Origin: Flavobacteriia bacterium
GTDB taxonomy: Bacteria > Bacteroidota > Bacteroidia > Flavobacteriales > Flavobacteriaceae
DNA length: 11,999 nucleotides
Assembly (NCBI GenBank): GCA_018500075.1
Contig: JAHBAN010000238.1
Span: 1-11,999 of the forward strand
Direction of reading: 5' to 3'
In this document: positions 1 through 6,714 of the stretch, one piece after another
How positions within the stretch are numbered: position 1 is the stretch's first letter
Layout of the letters: every line of letters starts with the position of its first letter
Notes under the pieces: generated by a model
Seen by the model: the letters and a program-made list of their open reading frames with translations, nothing else
Databases searched by the model: none
What the model was told of the DNA's origin: nothing
Program-made: the position numbers and the translations under genes

Positions 1-576
1 ATGTTCGATGTTCAGGCGGGCAAAGATTTCAAGCGGCTTTTCACATTCGACAATCGTATGGATCCGCAGCAAATGCTTGCGCAGCAGCCCCCGCGCCGCC
101 TCTTCCGGCAGGTCCACAACAACCGACAAAAACGAGCCGTCAAACTTGAACACATCAAGCCTCAACCCATAGGGCGCAAGATCGGCCTCGCGGCGGTTGC
201 GCACTTGGCGCAATGTCAGCTCCGAATGACGGCAATCATGAAACAACGTGACCTCATGGCCCAGCATCGACTTCGTTTCAACCGAGCTAAAGCCCGGGTT
301 GGGCAAAGGCCCGCGCCACAGCTCTGGCCGCCATGCCCAATCAGAATCAAACGGCTTGTCAAAAGCCTGAGAGCCGATCATCGGCAGAGCCAGACGCTCA
401 TCGGCTGTGTGAATAAGCCGGTCAAGCTGCAGCTTCAGCTTCCGCGCCTCTGCCCGCTCACGCCGCAGCGCCTCAAGCTTGGTGGTCTTGGCCCGCAGCG
501 CCGCGCGCCGCCAGCGCCGAAGCGACATCCGGTAAACAGCGCGCTGCCACGCAAAATTGCTCTTCATAAAAGCCAT
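1..576 (-). CDS. DUF6478-type conserved protein (3' end cut by window edge)
   Basis: The reading frame is open from the ATG at 576 down to base 1 (192 codons) and continues outside the window. An in-frame TGA lies two codons upstream, so the start must be this ATG or the one three codons later. The N-terminal 50 residues are very basic and helical, rich in Arg, Lys, Ala and Leu, with a coiled-coil look. They are followed by a conserved-looking block with DWAWRPELWRGPLP, then MLGHEVTLFHDC, then a stretch ending EKPLEIFARLNIEH. From memory this resembles the Rhodobacterales family DUF6478, whose function is unknown. There is no signal peptide or membrane segment in the visible part. A weak ribosome binding site is all that precedes the start. 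It lies 133 bp downstream of the lipoprotein gene on the same strand and may have its own promoter. I am confident that it is a gene, moderately confident of the family, and infer no function. Confidence 0.8.
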   Translation of the reverse strand, partial: MAFMKSNFAWQRAVYRMSLRRWRRAALRAKTTKLEALRRERAEARKLKLQLDRLIHTADERLALPMIGSQAFDKPFDSDWAWRPELWRGPLPNPGFSSVETKSMLGHEVTLFHDCRHSELTLRQVRNRREADLAPYGLRLDVFKFDGSFLSVVVDLPEEAARGLLRKHLLRIHTIVECEKPLEIFARLNIEH

Positions 577-709
577 AACTCAAACGCTAGCTTTCTCGTT
601 AACTCATTTATTGTCACCTTAATGGAAACAAATTCAACTGAAAGGTCTTATTTAACCATGGCTTGGAACCCTTAAGAAAATCTACATTTCCCCAATCAAA
701 ACAAGGCCC
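577..709. other. AT-rich intergenic spacer
   Basis: These 133 bp separate the end of the lipoprotein gene from the start of the DUF6478-type gene, both on the minus strand. The stretch is clearly more AT-rich than its surroundings. I see no convincing GC stem followed by a T-run that would end the upstream operon. A weak minus-strand promoter candidate is listed separately. No small gene stands out. Confidence 0.6.
610..637 (-). promoter_or_regulatory. possible promoter for the DUF6478-type gene
   Basis: Read on the minus strand, TTGAAT (637-632), a 16-bp spacer and GACAAT (615-610) each match four of six positions of the sigma70-type consensus. Transcription would begin near 603, leaving a leader of about 27 nt before the ATG at 576. 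The match is moderate and the region is AT-rich, so chance similarity is quite possible. Confidence 0.25.
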
Positions 710-1333
710 TCACTCGACATCTGCTCGGAGATTTGCCGCCAGCACTGCTTCGGCAAATTCGATCAGCAGCGCTTTTCCCGTGCCGCCCGAAGCAACCCCG
801 CCCTTCTCCGAATAAAGCGCAAGCCCCACAAGATAGCCGTTAAAATTCAGCGCCGCGCGCCAGTGCTTTGGCTCTCCGTTCGGGATAATCACATCACCAC
901 CTTGCGCCAGATGCACAAGGCTCATCCCGTCGCCGTTTTCCTGATAGATGGGCTGTATTCCAGCAAAGGCGCGCGCCAGACTGCCCGCCTCGGCCCGCGC
1001 GGCCTCCTTGCTTTGCGGTTGTGCCTGCAATGTCAAAATCGCGGTCTCAAGGCCGATGCCGCGCGCCTCCTCATCCAGAGCCGCACAAGACACCAAAAGC
1101 GCAAATCCCCCCGACCGCCCCGACTTGAGCGACCGCCGGTCAATGCAAAAGCCTTTCGGCCCCTTCACGACAAGCTTGTCAGGCACAATCGTCGCGCTGG
1201 CCAAGGCCACTTTAGGCTTGGCCAAGCCGCGCTCGCTGCCGGTGTCAGCCGCCAGACATCCGCTCAAGGTTAAAACCAGGGCAACGCCAAAACACGCGCT
1301 CAGAACCCTGTGTCTAAAGGTCCATATAGACAT
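710..1333 (-). CDS. putative secreted lipoprotein of unknown function
   Basis: This 207-residue protein opens with a basic n-region (MSIWTFRHR), a hydrophobic stretch and the lipobox LSGC at residues 23-26. Cys26 should therefore be lipidated after signal peptidase II cleavage. The residue after it is Leu, not Asp, which in gamma-proteobacterial sorting rules favours the outer membrane; applying that here is inference. The mature part has two further cysteines (63 in GFCIDRR and 83 in LLVSC), which could form a disulfide, and no domain I recognise. The start is supported by GGCGGAG about 5-8 nt upstream. The gene begins inside the last 20 bases of ilvD in another frame, so it is probably translated from the ilvD transcript. 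Whether it has anything to do with amino acid synthesis cannot be told; it may simply ride on the operon. The gene call is firm and the function unknown. Confidence 0.85.
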   Translation of the reverse strand: MSIWTFRHRVLSACFGVALVLTLSGCLAADTGSERGLAKPKVALASATIVPDKLVVKGPKGFCIDRRSLKSGRSGGFALLVSCAALDEEARGIGLETAILTLQAQPQSKEAARAEAGSLARAFAGIQPIYQENGDGMSLVHLAQGGDVIIPNGEPKHWRAALNFNGYLVGLALYSEKGGVASGGTGKALLIEFAEAVLAANLRADVE

Positions 1334-3071
1334 GTTTCTCCGCCTGAGCGCCGGGATGCGTCACCGCGCCCTTGTAGGTTGCGCCAACAAGCTGGGCAAA
1401 CTTCCAAACCGCACCCGACGCATAAATCGTTTCTCGCGGGCCGGCCCAGGCGTCTTTGCGCTTGGCAAGTTCGGCGTCGCTCAAATCAACAGACAGCTCC
1501 CCCTTGATCGCATCAATCGTAATGATGTCTCCCGTTGCCAGCAAAGCGATCGGCCCGCCATGGGCCGCCTCAGGCCCGACATGGCCCACACAAAAGCCGC
1601 GTGTCGCCCCCGAGAAGCGCCCGTCGGTGATCAGAGCGACTTTCTTGCCCATGCCCTGCCCGCTCAAGGCGGCGGTCGTGGCCAACATCTCGCGCATACC
1701 CGGCCCGCCAGCGGGGCCTTCATTGCGGATCACAAGCACTTCGCCCTCTTCATAGGCGCGGTTCTGAACCGCCTCAAACGCGTCTTCCTCACATTCAAAG
1801 ACACGCGCGGGGCCTGTAAAGACCTGATGCTCCGGCGCAATCCCGGCCACTTTCACAATCGCGCCTTCAGGCGCAATATTGCCCTTAAGCCCCACAACAC
1901 CGCCTGTCTTGGTGAGAGGCGTCTCGATCGGGTAAATCACCCGGCCATCGGCTTCGCCCTTGATGCTGTCAAGCGCCTCGCCCAACGTCACGCCCGCCGA
2001 TGTCATGCAATCCTCATGCAGCAAGCCGGCCTTGCGCAGCTCCTTCATAACAACAGGCACACCGCCCGCCTCATAGAGGTCTTTTGCCACATAGTTTCCG
2101 CCCGGCTTCAGATCGACAAAATAGGGCGTGTCGCGGAAAATATCGCACACATCCTCAAGATAAAACTCGATCCCCGCTTCATGGGCAATCGCCGGCAAAT
2201 GAAGCCCCGCATTGGTGCTCCCGCCCGTGCAAGCCACAACCCGCGCCGCATTCTCAAGCGATTTGCGCGTCACAACGTCCCGCGCGCGGATGTTTTTTTC
2301 CAAAAGCATCATAACAGCCTCGCCAGAGGCGGCGGCATAGTGATCGCGGCTTTCATAGGGTGCGGGCGCCCCTGAGGAATTGAGCAAAGCCAGCCCGATC
2401 GCCTCGCTCACGCAGGCCATCGTATTGGCCGTAAACTGCCCGCCACAGGCCCCGGCGCTCGGGCAGGCAACACGCTCAAGCACAGCCAGCGCCTCATCCG
2501 AGAGTGTTCCGTTCTGATGACGTCCCACAGCCTCAAACATATCCTGAACCGTCAGATCACGCCCCGCGAGATCGTCGGGAAGACCAACATCTGTTGGCGC
2601 TCTGCCGGGCAAAATCGAGCCGCCATAAACAAAAACAGACGGCACATTCAGCCGCACCATCGCCATCATCATTCCCGGCAATGACTTGTCACAGCCCGCA
2701 AGCCCGACGAGCGCATCATAGCAATGCCCGCGCATGGTCAGCTCGACAGTGTCGGCAATCGCTTCGCGGCTCGCCAGCGACGAGCGCATCCCCTCATGCC
2801 CCATGGCAATTCCATCGGTCACGGTGATGGTTGTGAATTCCCGCGGGCTGCCATGCGCCTCGCGCACGCCCGCCTTTGCCGCCTGCGCCTGACGGTTCAG
2901 AGAGATGTTGCAAGGCGCCGCTTCATTCCAGCAGGTCGCCACGCCAACGAGAGGCTGGTGGATCTCTTCCTCGGTCATGCCCATCGCATGATAAAAAGAC
3001 CGGTGCGGTGCCCTTGACGGCCCCTCCGTCACATGGCGGCTCGGCAACTTCGCTTTGTCAAATTTTGTCAT
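1314..3071 (-). CDS. ilvD: dihydroxy-acid dehydratase
   Basis: IlvD removes water from 2,3-dihydroxy-isovalerate and 2,3-dihydroxy-3-methylvalerate to give the 2-keto acids that become valine, leucine and isoleucine. It is a cytoplasmic Fe-S and Mg2+ enzyme. The 585-residue product carries the family landmarks: Cys54 (APCN), Cys127 in CDKSLPG with Asp128 and Lys129 (metal ligand and probable carbamylated lysine), Cys209 in AGACGGQFTANTM, RNEGPAGGPGMREML near 449-463, and TDGRFSGATRG at 482-492 with the Ser487 expected to act as base. The pattern and length look like the shorter IlvD branch that is often [2Fe-2S], rather than the longer E. coli type; that subtype assignment is inference. A strong GGGGAG lies about 7 nt before the ATG. 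The gene sits third in a leftward run after nudC and the SRPBCC gene (68-bp gap with a stem-loop), and its 3' end overlaps the lipoprotein gene. All key residues appear intact. Confidence 0.97.
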   Translation of the reverse strand: MTKFDKAKLPSRHVTEGPSRAPHRSFYHAMGMTEEEIHQPLVGVATCWNEAAPCNISLNRQAQAAKAGVREAHGSPREFTTITVTDGIAMGHEGMRSSLASREAIADTVELTMRGHCYDALVGLAGCDKSLPGMMMAMVRLNVPSVFVYGGSILPGRAPTDVGLPDDLAGRDLTVQDMFEAVGRHQNGTLSDEALAVLERVACPSAGACGGQFTANTMACVSEAIGLALLNSSGAPAPYESRDHYAAASGEAVMMLLEKNIRARDVVTRKSLENAARVVACTGGSTNAGLHLPAIAHEAGIEFYLEDVCDIFRDTPYFVDLKPGGNYVAKDLYEAGGVPVVMKELRKAGLLHEDCMTSAGVTLGEALDSIKGEADGRVIYPIETPLTKTGGVVGLKGNIAPEGAIVKVAGIAPEHQVFTGPARVFECEEDAFEAVQNRAYEEGEVLVIRNEGPAGGPGMREMLATTAALSGQGMGKKVALITDGRFSGATRGFCVGHVGPEAAHGGPIALLATGDIITIDAIKGELSVDLSDAELAKRKDAWAGPRETIYASGAVWKFAQLVGATYKGAVTHPGAQAEKHVYMDL

Positions 3072-3083
3072 GGTTCTCTCCCC

Positions 3084-3125
3084 TGTCAGCGCTCCTCAAG
3101 ACCTATCGGAGCAACCTTGCTGACA
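3084..3125 (-). promoter_or_regulatory. two-part stem-loop in the ilvD leader
   Basis: On the minus-strand transcript, TGTCAGC (3125-3119) pairs perfectly with GCTGACA (3090-3084). Inside it GCTCC (3112-3108) pairs with GGAGC (3095-3091), with a 6-nt bulge AAGGTT on the 5' side and a 12-nt loop. The 12 base pairs end directly next to the GGGGAG ribosome binding site of ilvD. There is no T-run after the stem, so it does not look like an intrinsic terminator. It could modulate ribosome access, mark an RNA processing site, or, as DNA, be an operator. The pairing is seen directly; the role is inference. Confidence 0.5.
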
Positions 3126-3139
3126 CAAGTCACGAAGCT

Positions 3140-3610
3140 TCAAGCGGTGTTTTGACGAAAGCGCTCTTCTGTGGCGCGCGCAAAGCCCTCGAGCCGCTTG
3201 CGCAGACGTTTTGACAGGCTGCCCCGCGCCAGCTTCAACGACTGGATCAAAAGCCGCGCAGACAGCGTTTTCGGAGCAAGCTCAAGCTCTATTCCCAGAC
3301 GGGTGCGCTGTTTGGACAGCGCAACAAGCTCAAGCGTCATATGCCCGTCCAAGCCAGATGTCGTGCTGCGCATTTTGAGATCACTGGGCCGGACAACCTC
3401 CAGAAGCTCGATCTCCATATCACGCCGCTTGCCGCGAAACTCAAACCCGACCTGCCATGTCATTCCCGCGCAAGGCCCCGTGAGCGTATCAACCCGCACA
3501 ACTTCGGCCCCCCGCCTGAGCGCTTGCGTTGTGAAGCCGTCAAAGTCGGTCACGGCCGCAAAAACAGACTCAATCGGCACCTCGATGTCTTGCTTGGCGG
3601 AAAACTGCAT
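3140..3610 (-). CDS. SRPBCC-fold (START/polyketide-cyclase-like) protein
   Basis: The 156-residue product has the look of the SRPBCC superfamily: an opening strand with VPIESVFAAVTDFDGF (residues 11-26), matching the usual N-terminal 'P.e.vw..l.D...' pattern, alternating strands through the middle, and a long basic C-terminal helix from about residue 115 with many Arg and Lys. Members of this fold bind hydrophobic ligands or act as cyclases and lipid/quinone carriers; nothing here tells which ligand. There is no signal peptide, so it is cytoplasmic. An AGG six bases before the ATG is a modest ribosome binding site. It lies 42 bp after nudC and 68 bp before ilvD on the same strand, so it is probably co-transcribed with both. 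The family call rests on pattern rather than on catalytic residues, since the fold has no fixed ones. Confidence 0.8.
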   Translation of the reverse strand: MQFSAKQDIEVPIESVFAAVTDFDGFTTQALRRGAEVVRVDTLTGPCAGMTWQVGFEFRGKRRDMEIELLEVVRPSDLKMRSTTSGLDGHMTLELVALSKQRTRLGIELELAPKTLSARLLIQSLKLARGSLSKRLRKRLEGFARATEERFRQNTA

Positions 3611-3652
3611 TTGTTACCTGCTCTCTTACTCATACCCGCCGTCAGCTTGGAG

Positions 3653-4624
3653 CTATCTCAAGCGATCCGCAAGCCAGTTTGACAGCAAAAAATGCGCAAT
3701 TGCGCCTTTTCGGGCAGCCTTCAGGGTCGGATGGTCGCCCGAAAAAGAAAGCAGAACCTCCTCGCGGCTGAACCAGCGGGCATCTTCAATTTCGCTCGGA
3801 TCTATGGTGATCTCATCTGTCTCGGCCCGCCCGTAACAGCCGATCATCAACGAGCTGGGAAACGGCCAGGGCTGGCTTGCCAGATACCCCACCTCTCCCA
3901 CTTTGATGGCCGCCTCCTCAAAAACTTCACGGCGAACAGCCGCCTCCAGACACTCTCCCGGCTCCACAAAGCCCGCAAGCAGCGAATACATCCCCTCGGG
4001 CCAGCCGTGGGAACGCCCCATCAAAACGGCGTTGCCATGCGTGATCAACATAATCACAACAGGGTCCGTGCGCGGAAAATGCTGCGTATTGCAGCTCGGG
4101 CAAGACCGCTGCCACCCCGCCATAACCATCTGGCTTTCCGCCCCGCACGCCGCACAAAACCGGTGCGACCTGTGCCAGCCCAGAACCGCACGGGCAGTTG
4201 CGGCAAGCTCCGCATCGCGCGCACTCACCTGCGACATCACCCCCCGCAGCTCCAAAAAGACTTGGCTCTCCTCAAGCATCGGGTGCTGCTGCTCGCTCGG
4301 ATCAAAAAACGCGCCCAAGGCGGCCTCGTCAACCTCCTCTGGCACCCAGTCGGAAATATCGCTCACAAAGACCAACTTGCCGCTCTCTTCCCGGCCCAAA
4401 AGCAGAGGCGAGCGGCCGTGGTCCTGAAGCACAACATGGTCCATCGGAAGCCGGGCCAAGCGCGCCCGCGCCGCGCCCTCCAATAGCGGCTTGCCGCGCC
4501 AGAGCAGGATCGTTTCGGCCTGCCCCTGCGCGATCGCCGCCTGCAAAACCTCTGCCTGCCCTCTTATCTCCGCCGCACGGTCCAGCCCCGAGCCGCCAAA
4601 GGTTACCGTTTCTGCCAATCTCAT
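3653..4624 (-). CDS. nudC: NAD(+) diphosphatase, NudC type Nudix hydrolase
   Basis: NudC hydrolyses NAD(H) to NMN(H) and AMP, and in characterised bacteria also removes NAD caps from RNA 5' ends. The 323-residue product shows the family layout: a divergent N-terminal domain (1-150), a zinc ribbon with Cys157, Cys160, Cys175 and Cys178, then the Nudix domain. The Nudix box runs from Gly218 through Glu224 to R232-E233 and E236-E237. The diagnostic NudC motif SQPWPFP follows at 250-256, as expected for NADH-specific members. One departure is that the last conserved Gly of the Nudix box is Ala239; the metal-binding glutamates are all present, so activity is still expected. The ATG at 4624 has a purine-rich GAGAGGGCGGG upstream. 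This is the first gene of the leftward operon and has a good promoter about 80 bp upstream, divergent from the CpdB-type gene. Confidence 0.95.
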   Translation of the reverse strand: MRLAETVTFGGSGLDRAAEIRGQAEVLQAAIAQGQAETILLWRGKPLLEGAARARLARLPMDHVVLQDHGRSPLLLGREESGKLVFVSDISDWVPEEVDEAALGAFFDPSEQQHPMLEESQVFLELRGVMSQVSARDAELAATARAVLGWHRSHRFCAACGAESQMVMAGWQRSCPSCNTQHFPRTDPVVIMLITHGNAVLMGRSHGWPEGMYSLLAGFVEPGECLEAAVRREVFEEAAIKVGEVGYLASQPWPFPSSLMIGCYGRAETDEITIDPSEIEDARWFSREEVLLSFSGDHPTLKAARKGAIAHFLLSNWLADRLR

Positions 4625-4704
4625 TTGCCCGCCCTCTCAGTCGTGATACCCTAGCTCTGTTCTTGCCCCCTGAACAACTGCCAAACGCAGCGCTGCTCTC
4701 CCGT

Positions 4705-4732
4705 ATTGTATCACTCAACCAATGCGTGTTAA
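4705..4732 (-). promoter_or_regulatory. sigma70-like promoter of the nudC operon
   Basis: On the minus strand TTAACA (4732-4727) is followed by a 16-bp spacer and TACAAT (4710-4705); each hexamer matches five of six consensus positions. Transcription would start near 4698, giving a leader of about 74 nt before the nudC ATG at 4624. It is the best promoter match in the 153-bp divergent spacer 4625-4777. It probably serves nudC, the SRPBCC gene, ilvD and the lipoprotein gene, since gaps between them are short and no terminator is visible. Confidence 0.6.
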
Positions 4733-4777
4733 GCTGCGTCATTACACATCCTAAGTATTTTCGTTTTTGATTTTTTA

Positions 4778-6613
4778 ATGGTGACCGACCTGCCTGATCA
4801 GCCCGAAAACATCGTCAAATCTGCCGCCCGTCTGCGCATTTTGCAGACCACAGATCTACACGCCCATGTGCTGGCCTTTGATTACAACAACAATCGGCTC
4901 TTTGCGCGCCGCGGCCTGTCCCGGACCGCCGTTCAGATCGAACACGCACGCGCGCAGGCCGGGGCTTCGCTCCTGTTTGACTCGGGCGATTTCCTGCAAG
5001 GCTCCCCCCTCGCAGACCGGCTCGCCCAAACGCCACAAGCGGCCCCCTATGATCACCCGGTGATCACAGCCATGAACTTGCTGAACTATGATGCCGCAAC
5101 CCTTGGCAACCACGACCTCGACTTTGGCCTTGCGCACTTGTCGGCGGCCCTCGCCCAAGCAAACTTTCCGGTGGTCTCCGCCAATCTCCGGCTCCCCGCC
5201 GAGGCCGTGCCGCAGCTCAAGCGGTTTGTTATCCTGCAACGCCACCTTGAGGGCCATGATGCACCCTTGCGCATCGGTGTGACGGGATGCTTGCCTGACA
5301 TTACCCTGCGAGGCGCCGCAGGGTTTGACCCGAGTATTTCATGCGATCCGATGATCCCCGCGCTGACACGCGCGATCTGCGATATGAAGCGCGAAGGTGC
5401 CGAGCTGATTGTGGTTCTGGCCCATTGCGGAAAAGCCGCCATAGACGCCGAACAGATCAAGCGCCACGGGGTTGATGTTGTCTTGGGCGGACACACACAT
5501 GAGGTTTTTCCCGCGCCCGAAGCGCCACACGCTCCGCTCCCGCACTCAGACGCTCCGGTGATGATTTCCGGCGCGCTCGGCGAATATCTCGGCCAAATGG
5601 ACCTCTCCCTGACGCGGGCCCAAAACACGTGGCAGACGCAAGCAGCGCACATCAAAATGATCCGCAATCCACTTGATGCGCCCGAAAGCCAGCCCCTTGT
5701 CAGCGCCCTTGCCCCGCATCACAACGAGACGCTGATCACAATCTCGAAGCCGATCGGGGAAACATCCCACCAGATCGACAGTTTTTTTGCCCTCACGGCC
5801 AACAACAGCGCGCTTCAACTGGTCGCGCGCGCCTTCACCTCGGCCCTGTCAAAAGATCACGCCGAAAGCGAATGGGCGCAGCTTCCGCTTTTGTCCGCGA
5901 TTGCGCCGTTTCGAACAGGCGGGTTAAACGGCCCGCGATACTATTGCCATATCCAGACAGGCGCGCTCAGACTGCGCGATCTGGACAAGCTCTATAGCTT
6001 CCCCGACACGCTGTGCGCTCTATTGCTCAACGGCAAAGCACTGCGCGCCTGGCTTGAAATGAGCGCCAGTATTTTTCGCCAGATCCCCGACGGAAGTCAC
6101 GACCACACCCTGCATGACCCGGAGTTTCCAAGTTATCTTTTTGATGTCATCCCGCAGCTCGATTACGAAATCGACGTTTCCCAGCCTCCGAGATTCAACG
6201 AGCGCAGAGAGCAGATAAACTTTGGCCGCGGACGGATCAGCGCCCTGAGTTATCAAGGCAGCCCCGTGACAGATGAGGCGCTTTTCGTCATGGCCGCAAG
6301 TTCCTTTCGAGCGCGCGGCGTCATGCCGGTTCTGCCCGAAAAAGACACCCCCCACCTGCTTTTTGACACAGGGGTAAGCTGCCGCTCCGCGATCAGATCC
6401 TACATATCCAAAACAAGCCCCATCTCGCTTGCCGCGCGCCCGTCGTGGCGCTTCAAACCGCAAGCCAACACAAGCGCAAGGTTTCTCACATCACAGCGGG
6501 CCACAAGTGATCCGGACCACGGCATCAGCTTTATGCGCAACACCGATGACGGCTTCGCTGAAATGCGGATTTCGCTGGCAGGCCGCCAAAAGACGCAGGA
6601 GCCATGCGCGTAA
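4778..6613 (+). CDS. cpdB: CpdB-type 2',3'-cyclic-nucleotide phosphodiesterase / 3'-nucleotidase, no signal peptide
   Basis: The family splits 2',3'-cyclic nucleotides and then 3'-nucleotides, normally in the periplasm. The 611-residue product has the metallophosphoesterase domain with TTDLHAH (24-30; Asp26, His28), DSGD (68-71), GNHD (110-113), LAHCG (214-218) and GGHTH (237-241), so the two-metal site is complete. A 5'-nucleotidase C-terminal domain follows, with IAPFRTGG near 375-382 and YLFDVIPQLDYEIDV near 453-467, in the order seen in E. coli CpdB (647 residues). What is missing is the N-terminal signal: the catalytic domain begins about residue 19 after a polar, charged start. Upstream codons are open to a TAA at 4730 but hold no ATG, GTG or TTG. 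No Shine-Dalgarno is visible, as the bases before ATG are mostly T. The enzyme is therefore probably cytoplasmic or exported by another route (inference). FRARG at 510-514 replaces the more usual YRA(Y)G. The family is secure; the exact substrate is not. Confidence 0.9.
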   Translation: MVTDLPDQPENIVKSAARLRILQTTDLHAHVLAFDYNNNRLFARRGLSRTAVQIEHARAQAGASLLFDSGDFLQGSPLADRLAQTPQAAPYDHPVITAMNLLNYDAATLGNHDLDFGLAHLSAALAQANFPVVSANLRLPAEAVPQLKRFVILQRHLEGHDAPLRIGVTGCLPDITLRGAAGFDPSISCDPMIPALTRAICDMKREGAELIVVLAHCGKAAIDAEQIKRHGVDVVLGGHTHEVFPAPEAPHAPLPHSDAPVMISGALGEYLGQMDLSLTRAQNTWQTQAAHIKMIRNPLDAPESQPLVSALAPHHNETLITISKPIGETSHQIDSFFALTANNSALQLVARAFTSALSKDHAESEWAQLPLLSAIAPFRTGGLNGPRYYCHIQTGALRLRDLDKLYSFPDTLCALLLNGKALRAWLEMSASIFRQIPDGSHDHTLHDPEFPSYLFDVIPQLDYEIDVSQPPRFNERREQINFGRGRISALSYQGSPVTDEALFVMAASSFRARGVMPVLPEKDTPHLLFDTGVSCRSAIRSYISKTSPISLAARPSWRFKPQANTSARFLTSQRATSDPDHGISFMRNTDDGFAEMRISLAGRQKTQEPCA

Positions 6614-6714
6614 CCCGGCATCTCGCTGCGCCCTACATCGTCTCGCCCGCCCGCCGCTCGGGCCGCCCGGAGCCTCTTGCCAATCCCGATGTGCGCCCCT
6701 ATATCTCCCCCTGA
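6604..6714 (+). CDS. possible 36-residue small ORF overlapping the cpdB end
   Basis: An ATG at 6604 opens a frame of 36 codons plus TGA, starting ten bases before the end of the CpdB-type gene and in another frame. AGGAG lies just before it (6597-6601), but only two bases separate it from the ATG, which is closer than normal. The product is basic and Pro/Arg-rich (starts MRVTRHLAAPYIVSPARR, ends DVRPYISP), with no membrane segment and no family I recognise. Its second half coincides with the ffs promoter, and its TGA covers the predicted ffs start. It may be a real translationally coupled small protein or just open space in GC-rich DNA; I favour the latter slightly. Confidence 0.3.
   Translation: MRVTRHLAAPYIVSPARRSGRPEPLANPDVRPYISP
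6677..6705 (+). promoter_or_regulatory. promoter of the 4.5S RNA gene
   Basis: TTGCCA (6677-6682, five of six consensus bases), a 17-bp spacer and TATATC (6700-6705, four of six) sit immediately ahead of the SRP RNA. The expected start, seven bases past the -10 box, falls at 6712-6713, exactly where the outer helix of the RNA begins (GAGAGG). That agreement between two independent signals is why I trust this call. C-rich sequence follows the -10 box. Confidence 0.7.

Noticed and set aside
1..675. Plus-strand open frame at the left edge
   Set aside because: The minus strand of the same segment encodes a coherent DUF6478-type protein; the plus frame gives an Arg/Gln/Pro-rich sequence with no family features.
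948..2375. Long plus-strand open frame (475 codons) opposite ilvD and the lipoprotein gene
   Set aside because: Its product is rich in Arg, His, Ala and Pro without any recognisable domain, and it lies wholly opposite genes with intact family motifs; it is a by-product of GC-rich codon use.
3611..3652. Upstream ATG in the spacer before the SRPBCC gene
   Set aside because: It is out of frame with the SRPBCC gene and too close to its start to encode anything useful.
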